A stretch of DNA of 64,000 bases, from the NCBI GenBank assembly GCA_964508225.1, contig CAZDRX010000005.1, forward strand, positions 1 through 64,000, in the 5' to 3' direction. The notes beneath the pieces were generated by a model that did not search any database, was not told where the DNA came from, and saw nothing but the letters and a program-made list of their open reading frames with translations. The DNA is from CAZDRX01 sp964508225 (GTDB lineage Bacteria > Patescibacteriota > Gracilibacteria > Peribacterales > Peribacteraceae). The position numbers were made by a program, and so were the translations under genes. Below are positions 26,601 to 36,400 of this stretch, piece after piece (position 1 is the stretch's first letter; every line of letters starts with the position of its first letter).

Positions 26601-26991
26601 TCACGGAGCGCTCGGGACCGGTGAGGATCGCGCCGCTCTCGTCTTTCATCGGGTTTCCCTTCTCATCGAACTGGGGCACCCCCGCCTTGCGGAAGTACTT
26701 GGACACGACGATATCGGTGGCCACCTGACTCCACGCAGCCGGAACTTCGGCATCCTTCATCTCAAAGACGACGGAACCGTTCGTGTTCACGATACGGCTC
26801 GTGCGACGGTCATACTTCACCTGATCGAGCGGGTCGGTGCCCGGCGTCGTGAACCGGCGCGAGATCATGAGACCACGACCATGTCCTTTGGCCTGCTTGA
26901 CCGCCTTCTTCTTGGCGCTCTTGAGAGTCGATGAAACATCAGCCGGCGGGATGTCGCGGGCGGTGCTGAGGGAGGCGGCGTTCGGATTCAT
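23611..26991 (-). CDS. nrdJ: Class II (adenosylcobalamin) ribonucleotide reductase
   Basis: 1126 aa from the ATG at 26991. Reduces ribonucleotides to deoxyribonucleotides with a B12-derived radical, independent of oxygen. Visible features: PNSPQWFNTGI, HACFIQGVADDM, the YGSGTGTNFSNLRG loop, the NPCSEYMFLDNTACNLAS active-site finger (radical/redox cysteines), APTGTIGLLMDCDTTGIEP, a C-terminal TSCPD-type domain and a final Cys-rich tail with CSGCG and CLDCG pairs. Start: a CU-rich tract (CCCCCTCCAATACC) precedes 26991. An in-frame ATG at 27048 lies 6 nt after the -10, so a 19-residue longer leaderless product is possible. Monocistronic with its own promoter and terminator. No B12 biosynthesis genes are in the window. 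Confidence 0.95.
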   Translation of the reverse strand: MNPNAASLSTARDIPPADVSSTLKSAKKKAVKQAKGHGRGLMISRRFTTPGTDPLDQVKYDRRTSRIVNTNGSVVFEMKDAEVPAAWSQVATDIVVSKYFRKAGVPQFDEKGNPMKDESGAILTGPERSVKQVVRRLAGCWRHWGEEYGYFETAQDAQTFEDELKFMLVHQMAAPNSPQWFNTGINYAYDITGPAQGHYYCDPVTGEVKKSEDAYTHPQPHACFIQGVADDMVNEGGIMDLWVREARLFKYGSGTGTNFSNLRGDGEPLSQGGRSSGLMSFLKIGDRAAGAIKSGGTTRRAAKMVCLDLDHPDIEEFINWKVNEEKKVAALAKAGYDTDFNGEAYATVSGQNSNNSVRVPHQFFQALESDGDWNMFWRTELRKAKKENREPKPCKTVKAKDMWDQVAYAAWSCADPGVQYDTTINDWHTCPADGRINASNPCSEYMFLDNTACNLASCNLMHFMKEDAEGVKTFAIEDFRHAVRLWTIVLEISVLMAQFPSKEIAELSYTFRTLGLGYANLGAMLMQMGIPYDSELGRAMGGAITAIMTGESYATSSEIAECLGAFPGYEKNRDSMLRVIRNHRRAAYNVPEYEYENLAVKPVGIDQKVCPADLLQAAKEAWDRALEMGSKHGYRNAQVTVIAPTGTIGLLMDCDTTGIEPDFALVKFKKLAGGGYMKIANQSIEPAMQMLGYRDDQKNDIMKYVLGTLTLEGAPHINRTTLKAKGFTDEDIAKVEKNLPSVFEMRFAFNKWILGEDTVKRLGFTKEQMDDFNFNLLKGLGFTDAQMEEANTFVCGHMTVEGAPMLKDEHLPVFDCANKCGKIGKRYISAEGHIRMMAVAQSFISGAISKTINLPNEATVEDFKSAYYMSWKLGVKANALYRDGSKMSQALSSSSDAKKDEVKEVVEKVIERIVIKEVPRRRKLPDERLSLTHKFSVAGHDGYLHVGMYEDGTPGEIFIKMSKEGSTLSGVMDTLALSLSMNLQYGVPVEVLCEKLAHTRFEPMGMTTNREIPMVKSLMDYLGRWLALKFLTKEKAMKYHNRELVEKAYSEGTKSKEAYAMSLPVVDEGAPQLMKSPAPTTLIDKLADAKLQGYTGSACSGCGSTKMKRNGSCELCLDCGATSGCS

Positions 26992-27054
26992 GGTATTGGA
27001 GGGGGAACACAAGATGTAGTGGGTGCTTCGCTTGGCAGACCACAACATCTCCGT

Positions 27055-27082
27055 ATTCTACGCAGAGTCTCTCCATGCTCAA
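27055..27082 (-). promoter_or_regulatory. nrdJ promoter
   Basis: TTGAGC (27077-27082), 16-bp spacer, TAGAAT (27055-27060). The -10 is 6 nt before an in-frame ATG at 27048 and 63 nt before the ATG at 26991. No cobalamin riboswitch or NrdR-box pair was recognised. Confidence 0.65.
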
Positions 27083-27291
27083 GTGTAATCGAACGGACGA
27101 CTGGTGGAACGGACACGAATGAAAAATTCGGCTGCAGAAAGAGGAAATTCCGCACGAAGAATCGAAAAAATAAAGTACACTTCAACATTATTCTGGGAGT
27201 CTTCCACGAGAATTTTTCCAGGATATTTCCCGATCTGTTCGAAGTGACTCACCACAGGTAGTGTGAGCAAGTCGTCCTCACCCACATCTTC

Positions 27292-28014
27292 ATGGATTCC
27301 ACAGCCAAAAAACAGCCGCACGTCACCGTCGTCATCGCCGGTACGAACGCCGGAGGCAATACCGAATTTCTTGCCGACCGCTTCATCGAAGGGCTCGCCT
27401 CACGAGGCGTCGAAACCTCCAAGCTGGTACTCAGAGACCTCAACATCAAGCACTTCACACTTGAGCGCTACGCGCCGCACTGCAGCGACAAAGATGATGA
27501 TTTCTGCCGCGTGGAATCGCTGATCAGCGAGGCTGACGGTGTGGTGTTCGCGAGTCCGGTCTGGAACTTCTCGGTGCCCGCACACCTGAAGAACCTGATT
27601 GATCGCATGGGCGCATTCGCCCTCGATACGGAAGGGCGTTCACGAGGCACGCTCAAGGCCAAGCCGTTCTTCATCCTCTACGCAGGCGGCGCTCCCCTCA
27701 TCGCGTGGAAAGCCCTCCTCTACATCACCACGCTCCATGTGACCGAGGCGATCAAGTACTACGGAGGCACCGTCGTGGGCCGTCACTTCGAACCGAAGTG
27801 CGTGATCGGCCGCGGCAAGTTCGGACTCGTCGTCGACAAGCGCCCTGCAACGCTCGAAGCGATGAAGAAGAAGGGTGCGCGTTTTGCCGACATCGCACGT
27901 CACTACAGTGAGAACGGGGCACTCCCTCTCTCCACCCGTATCAGCTACCAGTTCTTCAGCTTCCTGTACCGCGTGGGAAACCGGATGATGTATCCCGTAA
28001 GCCAATTGCAGTAA
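27292..28014 (+). CDS. NAD(P)H-dependent FMN reductase-like flavoprotein
   Basis: 240 aa. Flavodoxin-like fold: VTVVIAGTNAGGNTEFLADRF at the N-terminus (FMN phosphate loop), a LVLRDLNIKHF strand, and DGVVFASPVWNFSVPAHLKNLIDRMG (about 76-101), the typical flavin-binding Pro-x-Trp/Tyr loop of the FMN_red/WrbA-like group. AGGAPLIAWKAL and YYGGTVVGR follow. Likely supplies reduced flavin or acts as a quinone/nitro-type reductase; the substrate is unknown. The ATG is preceded by a CU-rich stretch (CCTCACCCACATCTTC) and TAGTGT about 27 nt up. It is divergent from nrdJ over 230-300 bp of AT-richer sequence with no other gene seen. Confidence 0.82.
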   Translation: MDSTAKKQPHVTVVIAGTNAGGNTEFLADRFIEGLASRGVETSKLVLRDLNIKHFTLERYAPHCSDKDDDFCRVESLISEADGVVFASPVWNFSVPAHLKNLIDRMGAFALDTEGRSRGTLKAKPFFILYAGGAPLIAWKALLYITTLHVTEAIKYYGGTVVGRHFEPKCVIGRGKFGLVVDKRPATLEAMKKKGARFADIARHYSENGALPLSTRISYQFFSFLYRVGNRMMYPVSQLQ

Positions 28015-28037
28015 TCAGGAGCCTCTCTGCAAGAATA

Positions 28038-28065
28038 TTGACAAATACATAAATACTAGTATAGT
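28038..28065 (+). promoter_or_regulatory. Strong promoter of the 269-aa orphan gene
   Basis: TTGACA (28038-28043), 16-bp AT-rich spacer, TATAGT (28060-28065). This is one of the best promoter matches in the window. It predicts an unusually long leader of about 110-115 nt. Confidence 0.85.
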
Positions 28066-28084
28066 GCTCAAGCTGGCAATTCTG

Positions 28085-28171
28085 CCGGCATACCAACCCG
28101 AGAGGGTGTGTGCTGGTCATGGAACCGGCTACATGCTCTTTCACCACTTCGTGACAGCCCCGAAAGGGGCG
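28085..28171 (+). promoter_or_regulatory. Structured 5' leader with two GNRA hairpins
   Basis: Hairpin 1 (28085-28116): CCGGCA/TGCTGG extended to a 13-bp stem with a 2-nt bulge and a GAGA loop. Hairpin 2 (28157-28170): GCCCC-GAAA-GGGGC. AAAGGA (28173-28178) follows as a ribosome-binding site 6 nt before the ATG at 28185. It could be a cis-regulatory RNA; no known riboswitch class was recognised. Confidence 0.55.
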
Positions 28172-28184
28172 GAAAGGACGACCC

Positions 28185-28994
28185 ATGTCGTCGAAACTTC
28201 GCCGGACCGGGAAACCGGTCAACACCGCCGCAGTCGAAGGAATGTGGCAGACCCTGGCACGGCTCTACAAGGAGTCGCCGCTGACGTTCGTTGAGTTCGT
28301 TCGGAAAGCTCGGAAGCGCAAGTACCAGGTCTTCACCGACTCGGTTACCCGCCGCAACCTGCTGACCCTCGATCTCATCGACCGGCAAACCGGTACCGTC
28401 CATGACGCCTATCGCGAACTCGTCGCAGCGTGCGTGGATGGTGATGGCCTGCAGATGGTGCTGTATCGCCCCTTCAAGGGTGATGAAAACGCCATGGCGG
28501 AACTCGTGACGCTGCGGAACGGTCGCAAGGCCAATCCTCACATCGTCGATGGGATTCTGTCACTGCTGCGCAACCTGCTCGGAACGCACTACGTTCCCTT
28601 CGTGGAACTGGTGCGCCACGTGCGCGACGAAAAGCCCGTGGGGAAACTGTTCGGCAACTCTCTCCGGATGCTCATCGATCATGGTGTCGCCCAGGTCGTC
28701 GATGCAACGGAAGAAGCGGCTGCGCAGATCGTTCAGCAACTGGCCGAGGAACTCGGACCGTTTGCGATGCTGATCGCTCCGGTCATCCTCATGCCACGGG
28801 TCCACAAGGTCGTGCTGCGCGACACCGTCGCCGAGATCGTCAAGATCGCGGCAACGGGAACGACAGGCCTCAACTTCGGCCTGCAGTCTCCGTACCAGAC
28901 GGAACGCCCCGAATCCGCCTCCGGAAGCAACGGTCACGCCACCAATGGCAAGACCCACGCTCATGGAAGCGGTGAACCGACATCGGCTCACTAG
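28185..28994 (+). CDS. Orphan protein with internal repeat, structured leader
   Basis: 269 aa, family not recognised. Two segments resemble each other: TFVEFVRKARKRKYQVF ... LLTLDLID (about 34-66) and PFVELVRHVRDEKPVGKLF ... LRMLIDHG (about 138-169), so it may have two related helical modules. A hydrophobic stretch near 190-205 (FAMLIAPVILMPRV) could be buried or membrane-associated. The last 35 residues are Gly/His/Ser-rich and probably disordered. It has one of the few clear Shine-Dalgarno sites here (AAAGGA), a strong promoter and its own terminator, which suggests high, separately controlled expression. Confidence 0.75.
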   Translation: MSSKLRRTGKPVNTAAVEGMWQTLARLYKESPLTFVEFVRKARKRKYQVFTDSVTRRNLLTLDLIDRQTGTVHDAYRELVAACVDGDGLQMVLYRPFKGDENAMAELVTLRNGRKANPHIVDGILSLLRNLLGTHYVPFVELVRHVRDEKPVGKLFGNSLRMLIDHGVAQVVDATEEAAAQIVQQLAEELGPFAMLIAPVILMPRVHKVVLRDTVAEIVKIAATGTTGLNFGLQSPYQTERPESASGSNGHATNGKTHAHGSGEPTSAH

Positions 28995-29049
28995 CCGTCC
29001 GTCACCAGAAGAAGTGTGAAAGGGAGCTCTGCCGCAAGGTAGAGCAAAG

Positions 29050-29085
29050 GAGACTCTGCGCCTCACGGCGTGGGGTCTCTTCCTT
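29050..29085 (+). terminator. Intrinsic terminator after the 269-aa gene
   Basis: GAGACTCTGCGCC-TCAC-GGCGTGGGGTCTC forms a 13-bp stem with three G-U pairs, followed by TTCCTT. Confidence 0.75.
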
Positions 29086-29106
29086 ATGCAGAGGGAAGGA
29101 ATTGGC

Positions 29107-29112
29107 TATGCT
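29107..29112 (+). promoter_or_regulatory. -10 element deciding the acyltransferase start
   Basis: TATGCT ends 8 nt before the ATG at 29121. The longer in-frame ATG at 29070 lies inside the preceding terminator and upstream of this box. Confidence 0.5.
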
Positions 29113-29120
29113 CTGCCGGA

Positions 29121-30374
29121 ATGAAAAAGAGGATTCCGGTGATCAACGGACTGCGCGGGATCGCCATCATCGGCGTGATCTATCACCATATTTTCTACCA
29201 GATCACGGGTCCCGGCTGGCATAGTTTCACCATCGGCAGATTCACGATGCATCCGTTCGCTCCGCTCTCGAACGGCATGCACGGGGTGATGCTCTTCTTC
29301 GTGCTCTCCGGATTCGTCCTGTCTCTGCCGTACGCCGAGAAGCGGCGCAGAATGGAGACTTTCAATGATGTCCGGATGTTTTACTCACGGAGACTCTGGC
29401 GGCTCCTGCCCCTCCTGTCCGGTGCGGTGGTGGCATCTGTCGTGATGGCAGGATATCCGGATGTGATCACATCCCTCGCGAAATTCGGAGACACGATGAT
29501 GAAGACACTCTGGCCGTTCCCCGTCACAGAACCGTGGTTCTACCCCAAAGATACGTGGGTGCTGTGGTCCCTGCGTGTGGAGATCTGGTTCTCACTCCTC
29601 TTCCCCGCGCTCGTCTGGGTCATGCACCGCTACGGCATCACACTGACGACGCTCCTGGTAGTGGCGATGAACACCGCTGGGCGACAAGCCTTCTGGCCCG
29701 ACTGGACTCCCGGGACGATGTTCTTCTTCGATTCGTTCCTCATGCGGCTGGATGCGTTCGTCCTGGGGATGGCCGTCGCATGGATCTTCACACGGAAACC
29801 TGCGACGCTGCGCAAGCCGTGGATCATGCCGTGCGGGATCGTCTTCGTGCTCGCGGGTTTCTGGCTCGCGAACGAGGACATCCTCGCGGGACTCTCGATT
29901 CTGTACATGCCGCGGATGCTGCTCATCGCCACAGGCTTCATGTTCATCACCGGTTCCGCGCTCGTGAGGAGATCCGTGCTCACCCGAGTGCTTGAGCTTT
30001 CCGCGCTCCAGATTCTCGGCGTCATGTGCTATTCGCTCTATGTCTGGCACGGCATCCTGCTGCTGCACATCAATCCACGCACAGACGTGCATTCGGCAGC
30101 TGTCTATGCCATCGCCCTGCTCTTCTTCTCACTCCTCAGCTATCTCACACTGGAAGGAGGATCCTTCGGACGTCTCGTCGCGACACTTTCGGTCAGACAA
30201 GTCCCGACGAGGGTGACTGCCTCATCCACCATGCCGGAACTACGGAAACGTGCCCACGTGAGCGCCCCGCCTTCGACGAGGATCGAAGAAATCCCGTGGA
30301 ATCCGTCTGTGGGAGTCGTGAGTGCTTTCCAAAGCGAGCCCCAGTCGAAGCCGTCCTTGGTTGATGCGACCTGA
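29121..30374 (+). CDS. OafA/NolL-type membrane acyltransferase 3
   Basis: 417 aa from the ATG at 29121. IPVINGLRGIAIIGVIYHHI (residues 4-23) holds the family Arg and the catalytic-type His. HGVMLFFVLSGFVLSLPYA, SRRLWRLLPLL and WVLWSLRVEIWFSLLFPAL follow, with about ten predicted transmembrane helices. Such enzymes O-acetylate surface polysaccharides or peptidoglycan. Acyltransferase-like sequence ends near 30180. The last ~65 residues are hydrophilic and read antisense to ribD, so the natural end was apparently lost. It overlaps ribD tail to tail by 235 bp. Confidence 0.87.
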   Translation: MKKRIPVINGLRGIAIIGVIYHHIFYQITGPGWHSFTIGRFTMHPFAPLSNGMHGVMLFFVLSGFVLSLPYAEKRRRMETFNDVRMFYSRRLWRLLPLLSGAVVASVVMAGYPDVITSLAKFGDTMMKTLWPFPVTEPWFYPKDTWVLWSLRVEIWFSLLFPALVWVMHRYGITLTTLLVVAMNTAGRQAFWPDWTPGTMFFFDSFLMRLDAFVLGMAVAWIFTRKPATLRKPWIMPCGIVFVLAGFWLANEDILAGLSILYMPRMLLIATGFMFITGSALVRRSVLTRVLELSALQILGVMCYSLYVWHGILLLHINPRTDVHSAAVYAIALLFFSLLSYLTLEGGSFGRLVATLSVRQVPTRVTASSTMPELRKRAHVSAPPSTRIEEIPWNPSVGVVSAFQSEPQSKPSLVDAT

Positions 30375-31165
30375 AAGAACCGGACACCTGCCTCCCGAAA
30401 AGGCTTCTGTTTTGCGGCAGGGATATCGGTATCGGTCACGATGATCGTTCCCTCCCTGCACACCTTCGCCGTGACCGGAGTCTTGAGCGTCCGGTCCAGA
30501 ATGATTCTCAGAAGGGGTGGTGGCGCATCGACACGACGCACCGTGAGCTGCGGATCATCACTCAGCACCGTACCCGCTCCGACGAGGATCGCATCGTGAC
30601 GTGCCCGGAGAAATCGGTGTGACCATGCGTCCTGCTCCTTGGTCGTGATCTTGAGAAATGATCCGTCTGCGTTGCAATGCCTGCCGTCGACCGTCACGGC
30701 CTGCTTGAGGGTGATCCACGGTCTCCCTTTCGTCATTAGCGAGACGAATCCCCGATTGAGCCTGCGGCAATCCTGCTCAAGGATAGAACCTGAAACTTGA
30801 ACACCTTTTTTGTTCAGATACTCGATCCCCTTTCCAGAAACTTCCGGATTCGGATCGCACATCCCGTACACGAGATGCTTCACGCCGCGCTCCACGAGAA
30901 ACTGCGCGCACGGCGGCGTCTTCTTGTTCGTGTGCACGCAGGGCTCAAGACTTACGTAGAGCGTATCGGTTGATCTCATTTCTTGATCAAACTTTTCGAG
31001 TAGCTGACGCTCTGCGTGCGCTTTTCCGAATGCTTCATGGTACCCCTCCGCAATCACACTCCCGTCACGCACGAGCACCGCGCCGACCATCGGATTTATT
31101 CCTGTCCTCCCCTGTCCCCTGCGGGCAAGGTCGAGACAACGGCGCATGAAGAGTGCATGGCTCAT
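30140..31165 (-). CDS. ribD: RibD-like deaminase/reductase, C-terminally altered
   Basis: 341 aa from the ATG at 31165. The N-terminal pyrimidine deaminase domain is intact: LARRGQGRTGINPMVGAVLV, the zinc motif HAERQLLE and the PCVHTNKKTPPCAQ zinc cysteines. The reductase domain follows (ITLKQAVTVDGRH, DAILVGAGTVLSDDPQLTVR, ILVEGGALTWARF). It stops short after MVDEAVTLVGT; the last ~20 residues are antisense to the acyltransferase gene, so the normal final ~35-40 residues seem replaced. RibD makes the pyrimidinone precursor of riboflavin. No other rib gene is in view, so activity is doubtful or only the deaminase works. Start 31165 is favoured by TATGAT 6 nt upstream. Confidence 0.85.
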   Translation of the reverse strand: MSHALFMRRCLDLARRGQGRTGINPMVGAVLVRDGSVIAEGYHEAFGKAHAERQLLEKFDQEMRSTDTLYVSLEPCVHTNKKTPPCAQFLVERGVKHLVYGMCDPNPEVSGKGIEYLNKKGVQVSGSILEQDCRRLNRGFVSLMTKGRPWITLKQAVTVDGRHCNADGSFLKITTKEQDAWSHRFLRARHDAILVGAGTVLSDDPQLTVRRVDAPPPLLRIILDRTLKTPVTAKVCREGTIIVTDTDIPAAKQKPFREAGVRFFQVASTKDGFDWGSLWKALTTPTDGFHGISSILVEGGALTWARFRSSGMVDEAVTLVGTCLTESVATRRPKDPPSSVR

Positions 31166-31171
31166 GGATGG

Positions 31172-31177
31172 ATCATA
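31172..31177 (-). promoter_or_regulatory. -10 element deciding the ribD start
   Basis: TATGAT on the minus strand ends 6 nt before the ATG at 31165. The longer in-frame ATG at 31189 would lie upstream of it, within the fusA terminator region. Confidence 0.55.
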
Positions 31178-31187
31178 GCAAGGATAC

Positions 31188-31213
31188 AAAAAGAGGCGGG
31201 GGTACCCGCCTCT
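31188..31213 (-). terminator. Intrinsic terminator of fusA
   Basis: AGAGGCGGG-TACC-CCCGCCTCT, a perfect 9-bp stem followed by T5 on the minus strand, 20 bp after the fusA stop. Confidence 0.9.
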
Positions 31214-31232
31214 CTGGATTTCACGAAGTGAC

Positions 31233-33332
<2,100 letters not shown>

Positions 33333-33432
33333 ACAAAGAGGAGAAAAAATGGAGGCTTTAAGGAATTCCCAAAGCTAGCCGAGGCAGTATAGGGGGTGTC
33401 TCCGCCCGAGAAAAGGTCTTTTGGAACCCTCA

Positions 33433-33468
33433 GAACGAAGAAAGGACACCCCCTGCGGGCGTCCTTTC
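33433..33468 (-). terminator. Terminator of the DUF11 gene
   Basis: GAAAGGAC/GTCCTTTC stem extended by GCCC/GGGGT pairing, followed on the minus strand by TTCGTT. It lies 20 bp past the stop codon at 33489. Confidence 0.7.
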
Positions 33469-33488
33469 CAAGTTCTACGAAGAGACGA

Positions 33489-36400
33489 TTATCCGTTGTA
33501 CGATGTGCCGTTCACGGTGGATTCCGGGTACTCGATCCAGAGGAAGTTTGCAGAAGCACCGAAGTCCTTATCGACCCACTGGAGGTGGCTGGCTGCAGCG
33601 CCGAAGGAGGTGGCAGCGATGGAATCGAAGTTCTGGAGTGACACCTGCAGCGTCGAGGCCTGTGCATTGTTCACCTTGGCATTGATCACGTCTGCCTCGA
33701 GGACGAACGTGGTGTCGTACCCCTGGTCAATCTCCGTATTGACGGATGAGAACAGGAGACCTGAACAGATCGCGAGGAGTGAAGAGGCATTCACGTACGA
33801 GACAGTACAGGGAGCCTTCGTGCTGGCATCGGCCTTGTTGTAAATCTTGTACGAGCCGCTGTTCGTGAGGACGTTCGTGACATTCACATTGAAGATGATG
33901 TCGGAGAGCGCCCACTTGTTGGAACCGTTCTTCAGGTTCGCGTGAGCGGCTGAGGAGAACTTGAACTGACCGATCTGACGCTGTGTGCCTGTCGGGATGG
34001 CCGTACCGTTGGCATCGGGGCTGGCGTTCGTGATGGACAACACCTTGGATAGTACGACGACGTTGTCGTTGCCCGTGATGGTCTGGGAGGGAGCAATGGC
34101 AGACGTGCCGATGAAGACCTCGCCTTCGCTAATGGCATCGCCGTCGTTGGTGAGAAGGTTGTTCGAGGAGATGAGGCCTCGGGCCTTCGCTCCGGCAACC
34201 GCATCGACCGTGAGCTTCACGTGCTTGCCCGAGACGGCACCATCGGTGTCCGTACGCATGCGCGTGCGAACGAGGACGTTCACGAGCGTGCCCTTGGCGA
34301 CGGTGAGCTGCTGCGCCTGCATGGAAGCACACATCGAGTAGGCAGGGACGGGATCCGTACCGCAGCCGGCGACCGACGCGGTGGCAAACGGCGTGGTCTC
34401 GCCTGTCTTGTAGAGCTCGATACGGTCGACGTTGGAGGAGAGTGCTGCGGCATCCGCACCGTCTGCGGTGAACACGAGGTTCGTCACGTCGACACCTTCG
34501 TATTCAGCGCGGAGCTGCAGGCGGAGGACTTCGTCCGTGAGCGTACCGCCAAGGAGCTGGCGGGAACGCACCGGCGTCGAGGACTTTGTGATCCAGAGAT
34601 CTCCCTGACTGCGGAGCGTCCAGAGTGTGGAAGAATTCGTGAGAACAGTGGTCTCACACGTCGTGGCGCAGACGCCATCGGTCTTGATACCGGCGAGGTC
34701 ACTGCCGTCGGACTGCCTCTCTGCGGAGACATAGCCCGTAAAGGTCGTGGCGAATTTGAGCTGGAGAGCAGTGCCCGTGAGTGTGGCAGAGGCGACGTCC
34801 GTGTGGACTTCGAAGACTCTCGTTTCGGTAGCCGGAAGCACGAAGCCACCGCCGGAGAGAGTATCGAACGTCACGGCACCGCCAGCGGCAGAGACGCCGT
34901 TCTGGACGATCGAATCGACGACACCGTCGTTGTCCGTATCGACCCAAAGAGCGTAGTTCGTGCCGTTCGTGAGGCTGAGTCCGTTCACGCCCTGGAAGAT
35001 GAAACGGGTGGCGAGAAGATTCTCATTGTCCGCACGTGCCTCGAAACGGAGCAGGTTGATGTCCTTCTGATTGCTCACGGCGATGTCCGATGTTGCGGTG
35101 GATTTCACAACGACCGTCAGTTCGTTCTCGGTGACCGGACAAGTCATGTTCGTAGTGACAGAGCTGGTGTTGTTCGAGGTATTCGGATCGATGGCACCCT
35201 TGAACGTCACCGTCGCGGTGTTCACAACATCCGCATTGCACGTGGCAGCGGCCGTACCGAAGAAGAGGGTGAACGTCTTCGACTTTCCGGACGTGAGCGT
35301 GCCGACGTTGCAGGTCACCGTGGAAAGCGCGACCGTGCAGCCGACACCGGACTGGAAGACAAGACCGGAAGGAATGGCATCCTTGACGACGACATTCGTC
35401 ACGGTCGTGGGGCCGGCATTCGTGGCCTTGATGACGTACTTGAGAGACGTGCCCTTCAGAATGGAGGATGAGCCGGATTTCACGACCGTGACGTCTGCCT
35501 CAGGGCAGATCACCGTGGTCGATACCGTATTGCTCACATCGTTCGCGCTGTTCGGATCCATAGCTGCGGAGACGGAGGCGGTGTTCGTCACGGCTGCTGC
35601 GCAGGTGACCGAGGCCGTGGAGAACTTGAGGAGGAACGTGCGCGTGGCTCCTGCGGCGAGCTTGCCCGATGTGCAGGTAACGGTGTCGCCAGCGGCTGTA
35701 CAGCCTGTGGTTCCGGAACTGAAGCTGAGACCGGACGGAACGATGTCCGTCATGACAAAGGACTGTGCGACCGTACCGTTGTTCTTCACGGAGATATAGT
35801 TCGAGAGGAGATCGCCCTTGAGGATGGTGGCGACCGGAGTGGCGATGGAAATGGAGAAGTCGGGGCAGGAGACGACAGTGGATACCGCAGCGCTCGTGTC
35901 GTTCGCGGGGTTCGGGTCGGTAGCCGAGGAGACAGAGGCTGTGTTCGTGACCGTTGCGGCACACGTGGCCGAGGCTGTGGAGAACTTGAGGAGGAACGTG
36001 CGGGTAGTTCCTGCAGAGATCTTGGACGAGGTACAGGTGACGACACCGGCAGCGGCTGTGCAGCCTGTGGTACCGGAAACGAAGGTAAGACCGGAGGGAA
36101 CAGCGTCGGTCATGACGAAGGACTGTGCGACCGTGCCGTTGTTCTTCACGGAGATGTAATAGGAGAGAAGATCGCCCTTGAGAATCTTGGCGACGGGAGC
36201 GGCGATGGAGATGGAAAAGTCAGGGCAGGAGACCACCGTGGAGACAGTATTGCTTGTATCGTTCGCGGGGTTCGGATCTGTGGCAGAGGAGACAGAGACG
36301 GTGTTCGTGAGCGTCGCTCCGCATGTTGCGGAAGCTGTGGAGAACTTGAGGGAGAACGTACGCACGGAAGCCGCATAGAGCTTGCCCGATGTACAGGTAA

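Noticed and set aside
27061..27291. Cobalamin riboswitch or hidden gene between nrdJ and the FMN reductase
   Set aside because: The nrdJ promoter leaves too short a leader for a cobalamin riboswitch, and no ORF with start signals was found in this AT-richer 230 bp.
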